This document shows, piece by piece, positions 7,537 through 15,727 of a stretch of 25,034 nt of DNA. The notes below the pieces were generated by a model. That model searched no databases. It was not told where the DNA came from and saw only the letters and a list, made by a program, of their open reading frames with translations. Numbering within the stretch: the first letter of the stretch is position 1; the number at the start of each line of letters is the position of its first letter. Made by a program: the position numbers and the translations under genes. Origin of the DNA: JBBQZP01 sp038207585 (GTDB lineage: Bacteria > Pseudomonadota > Alphaproteobacteria > Rhodobacterales > Rhodobacteraceae); assembly GCA_038207585.1 (NCBI GenBank), contig JBBQZP010000044.1:1-25034 (forward strand), in the 5' to 3' direction.

Positions 7537-8019
7537 CTAGGCGAGGCTTAGGCGTCCTTGAAGATCGCGGAACAGATGGTCTTCGGTATAGCTGCGGTCC
7601 AAAGGTTTATCAGCGAGTTCAAGGATCAGTGCTTCGATGTCGGAATCCAGCGGCGTGATGAATCCGTTCTCTTTGGTGGCGATCTGAAAGCATACAACGC
7701 CGTTCTGACGTTTCAACACGCCCAGAAAGTGCAGCTGGATGCCGGAATTCTTGTCGACCAGCACAACCCTCCCGTTCGGGCTGATCCGCAGATAGGGATC
7801 GGGAACGTCGACCGATGGTCGCGCAGCCTGATCGACAAAAATCAACCCCTTGGCTTGCGGCTGGTCCTTTTTGGCGTTGACCCTTGCCTTGTTGGCAGAA
7901 TAGCTGCCACCGCTGATCTGGTCGGCCAGTTTTTCGATGGTGCCCCAGTTCTGTTGCACATGCGCTTTGGCACGTTTGTCTTCCTCACGCGGACCGCTCC
8001 GCTTGGAAATGATGTCCAT
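7537..8019 (-). CDS. Conserved-looking hypothetical protein, 160 aa
   Basis: I do not recognise this protein. ATG 8019 is chosen because GGGAGGAG sits just upstream; a longer upstream frame has no such signal. The first about 55 residues are polar and highly charged (SKRSGPREEDKRAKAHVQQ). The middle (about 57-115) looks beta-rich (GLIFVDQ, YLRISPNGRVVLVD, GVVCFQIAT), and the C-terminus is helical and acidic. There is no signal peptide or membrane segment. It lies 69 nt upstream of the regulator gene and probably shares its transcript. A perfect GTTAC...GTAAC dyad is found about 109 nt upstream of its start. A role linked to the monooxygenase or its regulator is inference from position only. 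Confidence 0.72.
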   Translation of the reverse strand: MDIISKRSGPREEDKRAKAHVQQNWGTIEKLADQISGGSYSANKARVNAKKDQPQAKGLIFVDQAARPSVDVPDPYLRISPNGRVVLVDKNSGIQLHFLGVLKRQNGVVCFQIATKENGFITPLDSDIEALILELADKPLDRSYTEDHLFRDLQGRLSLA

Positions 8020-8127
8020 TTGCTCCTCCCAGAGCGATGGTGACGAAGTCAACCGTCTTTGACCTTGACGCGCAGCATAGGCCCTCGGGGTGATTCGCAG
8101 TGAAGCGAATGAAAAAGCTCTGATTCC

Positions 8128-8141
8128 GTTACATCTGTAAC
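8128..8141. promoter_or_regulatory. Palindromic operator candidate GTTACATCTGTAAC
   Basis: This perfect dyad (GTTACA-TC-TGTAAC) lies in the 238-nt gap upstream of the 160-aa gene and the regulator. A further TTACAGG half-site-like element follows at about 8148. The same half-sites occur upstream of the monooxygenase operon, so a common regulator, possibly the adjacent Fis-HTH protein, is inferred. Confidence 0.5.
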
Positions 8142-8257
8142 GTTTCCTTACAGGAATAGCGTCAGGACGGATGAAGTTCTGGCAGCTTGTATCTGCGACC
8201 ATTGGTCAATTCGCCATCAGATGCAGGCGCTTAGCGTAGGTTTTGCCGCAGTGTCGG

Positions 8258-8455
8258 TCAATTTGGCCTTGCGTCCTGCCTTGCGCCCAGTTTGCCCTCG
8301 CTGATCCAGCGCGCGGCCAGAACGAAGCTGCCGGTGGCAAAATCCCGCCCATGGGCCGCGATCATTTCTTCGCCGATGCGGGCGATGCGTTGAAAAAACT
8401 CGTCCTTGCTTTGCTCTTCGGGGGTCAGGGCAGCTTCGGTCTGGGTCGGGCTCAT
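8258..8455 (-). CDS. Small hypothetical protein, 65 aa
   Basis: I do not recognise this protein. It is mostly helical, with an acidic segment (TPEEQSKDEFFQRIARIGEEMI), then a short hydrophobic helix (GSFVLAARWI) and a basic tail. It starts 23 nt after the WD40-like gene stop on the same strand and so looks like the third gene of that set. The ribosome binding site is weak (GCGAG). The amphipathic helices suggest a protein-interaction role, but nothing identifies a partner. Confidence 0.6.
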   Translation of the reverse strand: MSPTQTEAALTPEEQSKDEFFQRIARIGEEMIAAHGRDFATGSFVLAARWISEGKLGARQDARPN

Positions 8456-8478
8456 AGTGATCTCGCTTTGATTTGAGG

Positions 8479-9561
8479 TCAGGATTTGAACATTTCATCA
8501 GGAAATTCGACAAGGGCGGCGGACCCGTCATGGCCGCCCACGCCAAGGAAATGGCCGCAGCGTGACCATGCCAGCGCCGATACGCCAAAGCCGGTATCCT
8601 GCCGCAGCAGTATCTCGGCGGGGCTGCCAATCTGGCTCAGGCTGAGCAAGCCGTTGGCATAGCCGACAGCAACCAGATTGCGGCGCGGCTCTGCGGCGAC
8701 GGCATTGACCAGAACGAGGCCTGGCTTGCCGGTGACCAGTGGCAGGCCAGTTTCCAAGGACCAGGCCGCAACCCGGTAAGCGCCCGATGCGACCACAGCC
8801 GCCTCGCCAAAGCCTGACGACGTGACCGGGCCGGGAAAGTGGTCATAGATCTTGCAAGACACGTCGCGCAGGTCGATCAGGGCCAATCCCGTCCGACCAA
8901 GACTGCAGGCCAGCCAGCGCCCGTCGCCGCTCCATTCAAGGGTATGCGGAGAGGCGTCAAAAGCCACTGACGATGGCTCGTCCAGCATCGACCAAAGCAA
9001 CACGCCCGCCGCGTGACCAATGGCAAGGTATTGGCCGTCCGGCGAAAACTCCAGACGGGTAACCGGGGCTGGGGCGCTGACCCTTTGGGCTTGTCCTTCG
9101 GGATGCCACAGATGAACCTCGGAACCAACGGCATGGGCCACGACACCATCCGCTTCGGCCACCGCCGAAACCGATCCCGGCAGCTTGGGCGGCAGGTGGA
9201 CGCACAGCCCGCCTGGAGTAACCGAATTGATGCGGCCATTGCTGCGCCCGAACAGGAAATGTTCATCCCCGTAGGCGCTGACCCCCGATGCCCTCCCCTC
9301 TGGGTGATCGGCCAGTTTCAGCCCCGGATAACCGCCCTCGCGCGGCTTGATCGACAGTTGTGCTGTGTCCACGGCCCGGCGCACACGGGCGCGCGGCGAT
9401 GATTTGTCGACCGTTGCGGCAATCGCCACTGCTCCGCCTGTGCAGGCAAAGGCAACAGCGGACCGCTTGCCGTTGAAGATGATCTGGTCCACCGGCCCCG
9501 GAGCCTGCCATTCCCGCGCGATCAGGTCAAAGAATTGAAGCGTCTGGCTGTCATCACGCAT
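8479..9561 (-). CDS. WD40-repeat-like beta-propeller protein
   Basis: This 360-residue protein has degenerate WD40-type blades: VTRLEFSPDGQYLAIGHAAG (about 167-186), HTLEWSGDGRWLACSLGRTG (206-225), VAAEPRRNLVAVGYANG (288-304) and VSALAWSRCGHFLGVGGHDG (327-346). Weaker blades lie in the N-terminal half. There is no signal peptide or membrane segment, so it is probably a cytoplasmic scaffold. The first gene of the set ends 11 nt upstream and the 65-aa gene starts 23 nt downstream, which supports an operon. AGGA lies 8 nt before the ATG. WD40 proteins are unusual partners for a bacterial monooxygenase. A scaffold for the 108-aa and 65-aa proteins, or for hydroxylase assembly, is speculation from context. 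Confidence 0.82.
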   Translation of the reverse strand: MRDDSQTLQFFDLIAREWQAPGPVDQIIFNGKRSAVAFACTGGAVAIAATVDKSSPRARVRRAVDTAQLSIKPREGGYPGLKLADHPEGRASGVSAYGDEHFLFGRSNGRINSVTPGGLCVHLPPKLPGSVSAVAEADGVVAHAVGSEVHLWHPEGQAQRVSAPAPVTRLEFSPDGQYLAIGHAAGVLLWSMLDEPSSVAFDASPHTLEWSGDGRWLACSLGRTGLALIDLRDVSCKIYDHFPGPVTSSGFGEAAVVASGAYRVAAWSLETGLPLVTGKPGLVLVNAVAAEPRRNLVAVGYANGLLSLSQIGSPAEILLRQDTGFGVSALAWSRCGHFLGVGGHDGSAALVEFPDEMFKS

Positions 9562-9572
9562 GATGGGTTCCT

Positions 9573-9899
9573 TCAGGATTGGCGCAAGGTCGCGATTTCG
9601 GCATCAATGTCTTTCAAGCTTTGTTCCATGTCATCCACGGCCGAGACATGCAGAGCCAGCGCATCCCGCGCCAAGGACAGCTCCATCGACGCCTCGTAGG
9701 TATCCGCGTCGCCCCCGCCCCCCAACCTTTGCCCAAGGTCGGCGGCCCGTTCGACGACCATCATCTCGATTTCCTTGCCCGCGACACGCTGTTGCAGCGT
9801 CAGGACCATCGCGTTTTCCTGCGTCAGCCGTATCACGGTGGTCAGCCGCATCCTTTGCAGCGTCATCATGCGGCTGGACGTGTCATCGGGCGCGGTCAT
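9573..9899 (-). CDS. Hypothetical helical/coiled-coil protein, 108 aa
   Basis: I do not recognise this protein. Two long helices (about 8-55 and 67-105, with heptad-like spacing in SAVDDMEQSLKDIDAEIATL) are separated by a glycine run (GGGG near 60), suggesting a helical hairpin. ATG 9899 is preferred because GAGG lies 8 nt upstream; GTG 9902 is the alternative. It is the first gene of the minus-strand set and ends 11 nt before the WD40-like gene. It is divergent from the monooxygenase operon across a gap containing GTTAC-type dyads, so joint regulation is plausible. Confidence 0.68.
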   Translation of the reverse strand: MTAPDDTSSRMMTLQRMRLTTVIRLTQENAMVLTLQQRVAGKEIEMMVVERAADLGQRLGGGGDADTYEASMELSLARDALALHVSAVDDMEQSLKDIDAEIATLRQS

Positions 9900-9991
9900 C
9901 ACAAAAGCCTCGCAAGCGGTCTTTTTCAGCGAAAGGTCATCATGCCCAAAAGCCGGCTTCAGCGCAGAGATTCCTGTGGGTGTATGGATCC

Positions 9992-10018
9992 GTTACAGGT
10001 CCGTAACCGGGCGTTACA
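9992..10018. promoter_or_regulatory. Cluster of GTTAC/GTAAC half-sites in the divergent promoter region
   Basis: GTTAC (9992-9996), GTAAC (10003-10007) and GTTACA (10013-10018) alternate in orientation. They form GTTAC-N6-GTAAC followed by GTAAC-N5-GTTAC. They lie between the 108-aa gene (minus) and the mim operon (plus), about 300 nt upstream of mimA. The half-site is shared with the perfect dyad at 8128-8141. By eye I found no sigma54-type GG-N10-GC element from here to mimA; the nearest, at about 10130, has an N11 spacer. Confidence 0.5.
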
Positions 10019-10169
10019 CAAATTTCTTCGTTTGCTTTGCGACGAATCGAACGCCAATCTTAAACCATCGAATAACAGGGCGGCATCCTCAAAGAGGCCG
10101 TCTGAAGAACGAAGGAGAGGCCGGGCATTCCGGCATCGACCTTTGCCACTGACCTAAGGGAGGAGATCT

Positions 10170-10553
10170 ATGCCATCTGAACCGGGCCCCTTGGGCCACG
10201 GACGTATGGCGAATGCCTCTTCCTCTAAACTTGAACCGTGGGACGCCCCGGATTGTCGCTGCCTTAGCTGGTTGCGTTCGTCTGTGCAGACCGCCACCCG
10301 CAATTCAAAAGAGGTGAGTATCCATGTCGACACTTACACTGAACAAGATCACCGCACAGAAGGGTATCTCGGTGGCGGATGCCACTCGGAAGATCGCCGA
10401 TCTGGGCTGGAATCCTTCCTACGTTCAGGAAGCGATGACCTATCCGTCCGACTACAAGATCACCAAGGCCCCACGCGATCCGATGAAGCAGGTGCTGCGG
10501 TCCTATTTCTCTATGCAGGAGGAAAAGGACAACCGCGTTTACGGCGCACTTGA
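10170..10553 (+). CDS. Possible leader ORF (127 codons) overlapping mimA
   Basis: A strong ribosome binding site (GGGAGGAG, 5 nt spacer) precedes this ATG and is better than that of mimA. The frame then runs into mimA, overlapping its first 230 nt in another frame. The composition (MPSEPGPLGHGRMANASS, CRC, later Arg/Gly/Ser-rich) looks like no known family. The overlapping part may be a shadow of mimA. It could be a regulatory leader peptide whose translation affects the mimA start, or a functionless frame beside a fortuitous site. Only the ribosome binding site supports it. Confidence 0.3.
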   Translation: MPSEPGPLGHGRMANASSSKLEPWDAPDCRCLSWLRSSVQTATRNSKEVSIHVDTYTEQDHRTEGYLGGGCHSEDRRSGLESFLRSGSDDLSVRLQDHQGPTRSDEAGAAVLFLYAGGKGQPRLRRT

Positions 10554-11991
10554 TGCCGCGCTGCGCGGCGACATGTTCCGCAACGTCGAACCCCGCTGGG
10601 TCGAATGGATGAAGCTGTTCCTGGCGATCATCCCGTTCCCGGAAATCAGCGCTGCGCGGTCCATGGCCATGGTCAGCCGTCTGGCACCGGGCGAAGATCT
10701 GCGCACCGGCTTTACCATGCAGATGGTCGATGAATTCCGTCACTCCACGATTCAGATGAACCTGAAGAAGTGGTATATGGAAAACTACATCGATCCGGCC
10801 GGTTTCGACATCACCGAAGAGGCGTTCGGCAAGTGCTATGCTACCACCATCGGCCGCCAGTTCGGCGAGGGCTTCCTCACCGGTGACGCGATGACGGCGG
10901 CCTGCATGTACCTGACCGTCGTGGCCGAAACCGCGTTCACCAACACGCTGTTCGTGGCCATGCCGTCCGAAGCCGCCCGCAATGGCGACTATGCGCTGCC
11001 CACTGTGTTCCTGTCGGTGCAATCGGACGAAAGCCGCCACATCGGCAACGGTCATTCCTTGATGATGGCCGCGCTTAAAGAACCGGAAAACCACCTCTTG
11101 ATCGAGCGCGACATGAAGTATGCCTTCTGGCAGAACCATGCCATTGTCGATGCCGCCATCGGCACGTTCATCGAATACGGCACCACCGATCGCGACAAGA
11201 ACAAGGAAAGCTATGCCGAGATGTGGCATCGCTGGGTCTATGAAGACTACTACCGGACCTACATGCTGCCGATGGAAAAGTACGGCATCAAGATCCATCA
11301 TGATGACGTGACCCTGGCGTGGGAGCGGATCACCAAGAAGAACTACGTCCACAAGGTGGGCCAATTCTTCGCGGTTGGCTGGCCGGTGAACTTCTGGCGG
11401 ATCGAGGCACAGACCGAGAAGGACTTTGAGTGGTTCGAGCACAAGTATCCGGGCTGGTACGCTGAATTCGGCGACTTCTGGAAATGGTATGCCAAACTGT
11501 CCAAGCCGGGTCAGAAGGTCATCACCTTCAACGAAGAGGTCGGCTACGTCTATCCGCATCGCTGCTGGTCTTGCCTTGTGCCCTGCCTGATCCGCGAGGA
11601 TATGGTGGTGGACGAAATCGACGGCCAGTTGCACACGTTTGCCCATGAAATCGACCGCTGGACTGCGGTTGAGGCCTTTGCAGACGAATTCCAGGGCCGC
11701 CCGACCCCCGCGATGGGCCGTTTCAGCGGCAAGCGCGAATGGGAAACGCTGTATCACGGCGTGGATCTGGCCGATGCGATTGTCGATCTGAACTTCGTGC
11801 GTCAGGACGGCAAGACCCTGATCCCGCAACCCCACCTGCGCTTTGATGACAAAGACATGTGGCAGCTGGATCATGTGCGCGGCCACACGCTCGGCTCGCC
11901 CCTGATCACGCTGCGCGGCATGGATGAGGCCACTCGCAAGGCGCACCTCGCCGACTATGCAAAGGGTTTCACGATCAACCCCTGCAACTGA
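10324..11991 (+). CDS. mimA: Propane 2-monooxygenase hydroxylase, large (alpha) subunit
   Basis: This 555-residue protein is the catalytic subunit of a soluble di-iron monooxygenase of the MimA/PrmA group. It uses O2 and two electrons from MimB to hydroxylate propane, probably at C2; related enzymes also take acetone, phenol or cyclic ethers. Predicted di-iron ligands are E107, E137 and H140 (DEFRH), E202, and E236 and H239 (DESRH). GAGGTGAG lies upstream of the ATG. It is the first enzyme gene of a same-strand cluster in the order alpha, reductase, beta, effector, which is diagnostic for the prmABCD/mimABCD type. All ligands are present and the length is normal, so it should be functional. 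The exact substrate cannot be read from the sequence. Confidence 0.95.
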   Translation: MSTLTLNKITAQKGISVADATRKIADLGWNPSYVQEAMTYPSDYKITKAPRDPMKQVLRSYFSMQEEKDNRVYGALDAALRGDMFRNVEPRWVEWMKLFLAIIPFPEISAARSMAMVSRLAPGEDLRTGFTMQMVDEFRHSTIQMNLKKWYMENYIDPAGFDITEEAFGKCYATTIGRQFGEGFLTGDAMTAACMYLTVVAETAFTNTLFVAMPSEAARNGDYALPTVFLSVQSDESRHIGNGHSLMMAALKEPENHLLIERDMKYAFWQNHAIVDAAIGTFIEYGTTDRDKNKESYAEMWHRWVYEDYYRTYMLPMEKYGIKIHHDDVTLAWERITKKNYVHKVGQFFAVGWPVNFWRIEAQTEKDFEWFEHKYPGWYAEFGDFWKWYAKLSKPGQKVITFNEEVGYVYPHRCWSCLVPCLIREDMVVDEIDGQLHTFAHEIDRWTAVEAFADEFQGRPTPAMGRFSGKREWETLYHGVDLADAIVDLNFVRQDGKTLIPQPHLRFDDKDMWQLDHVRGHTLGSPLITLRGMDEATRKAHLADYAKGFTINPCN

Positions 11992-12085
11992 CCTGAACGC
12001 GGGCCGCCACTGGTGGCCCGCACCCCCCCACACTTGCCGGAACTGCATACGTGGCCGCTGGTCCCGCCGGAGAAGGTTTGCCCAA

Positions 12086-13156
12086 ATGTCTGAAACCTAC
12101 ACCGTCCGCCTGGAACCCGTCGGGGTCGAATTCGAATGCGAAGAGGGTGAAACCGTGCTGGATGCGGCCTTTCGCAACGGCGTGTCACTGCCACACGGCT
12201 GCAAGGTCGGCCAATGTTCGGCCTGCCGCTGCAATCTGCTGGAGGGTGAGGTCGATCTGCTGAAGTATTCGACCTTTGCCCTGAGTGACGGAGACCGCGA
12301 ACAAGGCACGATCCTGCTGTGCCGCTCCCTGCCGCAAGAGGACATCGTGGTGGAGCTTTTGAACTTCGACGAGGAACTCTTGTCGAAATCTATCGTCGTC
12401 AAGAATTTCGCAGGGGCGATTGCCAGCATCGAAAAGCTGACGCACGACATTCGGTCCATCGAGATCGACCTTGAGGCACCGATCAAGTTCTGGGCCGGGC
12501 AATATGTTGACATCACGGTGAGGACCAAAAATGGGGAGACGATTACGCGCTCGTTCTCCATGGCAAATACGCCGGACCAAGCCGAAAAACTGCGGTTCAT
12601 CATCAAGAAATACCCCGACGGAAAGTTCTCGAACGAGCTTGACGGCGGCGGAATCGAAATCGGTGCCAGCGTCACCGTCCGAGGGCCCTACGGCACCTGC
12701 TTCCGGCGCGAAGATCGAACCGGAAACCTAGTGCTGGTTGCCGCGGGGTCCGGCATGTCGCCAATCTGGTCGATCCTGCATGATCACGTCGCCAGCGGCG
12801 AAGATCGACCGGTGCAGTTTTTCTATGGGGCGCGGACACAGGCAGACCTGTTTTTTCAGGACGAGCTGGCCGCCCTGACCGCCGCCCACCCCGAGGTAAC
12901 CTATACCCCGGTTCTGTCCCATGCCGCCGATGACGCCTCATGGACTGGCCAACGCGGCTTTGTGCACGAGGTGGTGGCCAGCGAACTGCGCCGTCTGAAA
13001 TTTGACGGCAACGGATGCGCCTATGCCTGCGGCCCGCCCCCGATGATCGACGCTTTGACACCGGCGCTGTTCCTGTTGGATTTCGATCCGGACCGTACTC
13101 ACTACGACAAATTCACGCCGTCAACTGTTTCAGCGACTTTGGCGGCAACGGCGTAA
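12086..13156 (+). CDS. mimB: Monooxygenase reductase component (2Fe-2S, FAD, NADH)
   Basis: This 356-residue protein moves electrons from NAD(P)H to the hydroxylase. An N-terminal plant-type 2Fe-2S ferredoxin domain (1-95) has Cys39, Cys44, Cys47 and Cys79 in CX4CX2CX31C spacing. An FAD domain (about 105-210, RSFSMANTP) and a nucleotide domain (about 215-350, GSGMSPIWSI and CGPPPMIDA) follow. Start ATG 12086 is chosen because the ferredoxin domain begins there (MSETYTVRLEPVG); GGAGAAGG lies 12-15 nt upstream. It is placed between the alpha and beta subunit genes, as in prmB/mimB. Confidence 0.95.
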   Translation: MSETYTVRLEPVGVEFECEEGETVLDAAFRNGVSLPHGCKVGQCSACRCNLLEGEVDLLKYSTFALSDGDREQGTILLCRSLPQEDIVVELLNFDEELLSKSIVVKNFAGAIASIEKLTHDIRSIEIDLEAPIKFWAGQYVDITVRTKNGETITRSFSMANTPDQAEKLRFIIKKYPDGKFSNELDGGGIEIGASVTVRGPYGTCFRREDRTGNLVLVAAGSGMSPIWSILHDHVASGEDRPVQFFYGARTQADLFFQDELAALTAAHPEVTYTPVLSHAADDASWTGQRGFVHEVVASELRRLKFDGNGCAYACGPPPMIDALTPALFLLDFDPDRTHYDKFTPSTVSATLAATA

Positions 13157-13194
13157 CCGACGGGGATACCCCAATCACACAAAGGAGACTGACT

Positions 13195-14253
13195 ATGGTT
13201 GCTACCTCAAGTTCCGTCGGGTCTGGCGCCGCAGGCGCTGCACAATTCGCGGACTCGGATTCCCGCCGCTATCGCTATTTCGACCCCAAGGGCAAGCGCG
13301 CCTCGCATTACGAAGATGTGACGGTTGATGTGCAGCCCGATCCGGAGCGCTACCTGATCCAGGACTGGATCATCCAGTTCCCGACCGGCAAAGGTGCTTA
13401 CGGCAAGCATTCGACGCAGGCGCAGTCGTCGAACTGGCACGCCTTCCGCGCGCCGGATCAGGAATGGGAACGCACCCATTATCAGCGCCAGTCGCGGATC
13501 GAAATCATGATCCAGTCGGTCATCAACAACGGGCGCAAGGCGGGCGCGCAAGCCGCCTTTACCAAGGCGTGGGGCAAGATCCTGCAAGTGCAGCTTGGCG
13601 CCTGGAAGCACGCCGAATTCGGCCTTGGCACCAGCCTGATGCAGGCGCAGCGCTATGGCTACACCCAGATGATCAATAACGCCACGCTGACCAATTCCAG
13701 CTACAAGCTGCGTCTGTCGCAGGACATCACGCTGTATCTGGCAGAGATCGGCATGGATATTGACGGCTGGGATGACGAGGCCGGCAAGAAGGCCTGGCTG
13801 GAAGATCCGATGTGGCAGGGGGTGCGCGAGTGCATCGAGACCATCATGGGCTCAGACGACTACATGGAACAGTACTTTGCCATCAACCTGGTCTTTGAAC
13901 CTCTGGTGGGCGAATTGTTCCGGTCAGGCTTCATGATGCAGGCGGCGTCTGCCAACAACGACTTCATGACGCCATCGGTCGTCACCTCGGCCGAAGGCGA
14001 CTATGAACGCAACCTCGCCAACACCATCGACCTGATCCACCTTCTGGTGAACGACGAAAAGTTCGCCTCTGCCAACCAGGCGCTGTTCCAGGGCTGGGTC
14101 AGGAAGTATGCCGCCCTGGCCGACAAGGCCGCCAAGCTGCTGCAACCGCTGTGGTCGATGCCGCACTCCAAACCAATCTCGTTCGACGAGGCAAGGAGCG
14201 TTTCTGAAGAGCGCTTTGCCAAGATCCTCGGCGAAATCAACCTGTCCCGCTGA
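13195..14253 (+). CDS. mimC: Propane 2-monooxygenase hydroxylase, small (beta) subunit
   Basis: This 352-residue protein belongs to the ferritin-like hydroxylase beta family. It has the same helical fold as the alpha subunit but without the di-iron ligand motifs, and it forms the structural part of the (alpha-beta)2 hydroxylase core. AAAGGAG lies 8 nt before the ATG. Characteristic stretches include ERTHYQRQSRIEIMIQSV, WKHAEFGLGTSLMQAQRYGY and the C-terminal ANTIDLIHLLVNDEKFA. It follows the reductase by 38 nt and precedes the effector gene by 17 nt, so a single transcript is likely. Confidence 0.94.
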   Translation: MVATSSSVGSGAAGAAQFADSDSRRYRYFDPKGKRASHYEDVTVDVQPDPERYLIQDWIIQFPTGKGAYGKHSTQAQSSNWHAFRAPDQEWERTHYQRQSRIEIMIQSVINNGRKAGAQAAFTKAWGKILQVQLGAWKHAEFGLGTSLMQAQRYGYTQMINNATLTNSSYKLRLSQDITLYLAEIGMDIDGWDDEAGKKAWLEDPMWQGVRECIETIMGSDDYMEQYFAINLVFEPLVGELFRSGFMMQAASANNDFMTPSVVTSAEGDYERNLANTIDLIHLLVNDEKFASANQALFQGWVRKYAALADKAAKLLQPLWSMPHSKPISFDEARSVSEERFAKILGEINLSR

Positions 14254-14270
14254 ACCGGAAAGGACATCTC

Positions 14271-14639
14271 ATGTCAAACGTAGCCCGCGACAATTCGCAC
14301 GCAAACATCTTCAAGGCGATGAAAGACATCACCTTTGAGAAAACTGTCTCGCACCAGTGCGGCGTCACCATGAGCGACTCGGTCGAGGCGCGCGCCATCG
14401 CCGAATTCATGGAAACCAAGCCCGGCATCACCGTGACCTACAATCCGGCGCTGATCCGGATCGATGGCAGCGGTAAGATGATCTTCAAGATGGACGAGAT
14501 CGGCGAATATCTTGGACGCGAGATGACCGCCGAGATTTTTGAGGCCAACTCCTCCACCCACTACGGTCGCATGGTCCGGGCGGATGACAACACCATCATC
14601 CTGTACGGCGACATGAACGAGATGCTGGAATTCATCTGA
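14271..14639 (+). CDS. mimD: Monooxygenase effector/coupling protein
   Basis: This 122-residue protein of the MmoB/DmpM family has no cofactor. It binds the hydroxylase and tunes oxygen activation and product release. The typical core is visible: KTVSHQCGVTMSDSVEARAI, then a beta-rich middle (GITVTYNPALIRIDGSGKM) and a conserved acidic end (IILYGDMNEMLEFI). AAAGGA lies upstream of the ATG. The length is normal for group 5 enzymes. Confidence 0.93.
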   Translation: MSNVARDNSHANIFKAMKDITFEKTVSHQCGVTMSDSVEARAIAEFMETKPGITVTYNPALIRIDGSGKMIFKMDEIGEYLGREMTAEIFEANSSTHYGRMVRADDNTIILYGDMNEMLEFI

Positions 14640-14701
14640 GCCAAGCCGCGGCGCAAGCTCGTGCTGGCGCCGTTTTCACTCATCAACAGAAAGTTCCGAC
14701 C

Positions 14702-15724
14702 ATGTTCACCACCCCCGAAGGCAAAGAGATCTTCGTTCTGGACGGTCATACCCACTTCTGGGACGGCAGCCCGGAAAATCAGGCCAATATTCACGGCAAG
14801 CAGTTCATCGACTGCTTTTACGCCTATCACTCCAACCTGTCGCCCAAAGACCAGCTTTGGGCCAAGGCCAAGTTCGAGAAATACACCGAGGCCGATCTTT
14901 ACAACGACCTGTTCGTGGATGGCCCCGACGACATGGCGATCCTGAATTCGACCTATCTGAAGGATTTCTACAAGAACGGGTTCAACACGATCGAACGCAA
15001 CGCCAGCGTCGCAAAGAAATACCCCAGCCGCTTTATCGTCAACGGGGCCTTTGATCCGCGCGATGGCGAAAAGGCTTTGGAATACATCCACTGGATGAAG
15101 GAAACCTATGATATCAAGGGCGTAAAGATGTATACGGCCGAATGGAACGGCAGTTCCAAAGGCTGGCGGCTTGACGATCCGGACGCCTACAAGTGCTTTG
15201 AGCTGTGCGACAAGCTGGGCATCCGCAACATCCACGTCCACAAGGGCCCGACGATCATCCCGCTGAACAAGGATGCGTTCGATGTGCATGATGTCGATCA
15301 TGCCGCGACCGATTTTCAGAACCTCAACTGGATCATCGAACATTGCGGCCTGCCGCGTCTGGACGATTTCTGCTGGATCGCAACGCAGGAAACCAACGTC
15401 TATGGCGGCCTGGCGGTGGCACTGCCCTTCATCCATGCCCGCCCGCGATATTTTGCCGAGGTCATCGCAGAGCTGTTGTTCTGGATCGGGCCGGACAAGA
15501 TCCTGTTCGGGTCGGATTACGCGATCTGGACGCCGAAATGGCTGGTTGAAAAGCTGTGGGCCTTTCAGATCCCCGAGGACATTGCCTCGGAGCGGGGCGT
15601 GCAACTGTCCGACGAGATCAAGGAAAAGATCCTGGGCCTGAATGCCGCGCGGCTTTACAACATCGACGTTGCCGCGCGCAAAGCCGAACTGGCCGCCCAA
15701 CCGATCCTGATCGCGGCGGAATAG
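14702..15724 (+). CDS. Amidohydrolase_2-family metal-dependent hydrolase (PrmE-like)
   Basis: This 340-residue TIM-barrel protein has an HxH metal motif at residues 16-18 (DGHTHFWDG), a later His (IHVHKGP), another in IIEHCG, and the strand-8 aspartate in FGSDYAIW. These are the usual ligands of the amidohydrolase_2 family (hydrolases and decarboxylases). The same gene type follows the effector gene in propane monooxygenase clusters of Gordonia and Mycobacterium, where its role is unclear. The ribosome binding site is weak, so translation may depend on read-through from mimD. A role in enzyme maturation or in product metabolism is possible. Confidence 0.85.
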   Translation: MFTTPEGKEIFVLDGHTHFWDGSPENQANIHGKQFIDCFYAYHSNLSPKDQLWAKAKFEKYTEADLYNDLFVDGPDDMAILNSTYLKDFYKNGFNTIERNASVAKKYPSRFIVNGAFDPRDGEKALEYIHWMKETYDIKGVKMYTAEWNGSSKGWRLDDPDAYKCFELCDKLGIRNIHVHKGPTIIPLNKDAFDVHDVDHAATDFQNLNWIIEHCGLPRLDDFCWIATQETNVYGGLAVALPFIHARPRYFAEVIAELLFWIGPDKILFGSDYAIWTPKWLVEKLWAFQIPEDIASERGVQLSDEIKEKILGLNAARLYNIDVAARKAELAAQPILIAAE

Positions 15725-15727
15725 GTG

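Noticed and set aside
10128..10146. Possible sigma54 promoter (CGGCATCGACCTTTGC) upstream of mimA
   Set aside because: The GG-to-GC spacer is 11 rather than the required 10, and the match to TGGCAC-N5-TTGC is otherwise weak.
10264..12048. Minus-strand open frame of 594 codons opposite mimA
   Set aside because: It is antisense to a gene with all catalytic motifs; the frame results from strong codon bias and has no protein-like motifs.
14561..15700. Minus-strand open frame of 379 codons opposite the amidohydrolase
   Set aside because: Same codon-bias artefact; the plus-strand gene has clear metal-binding motifs.
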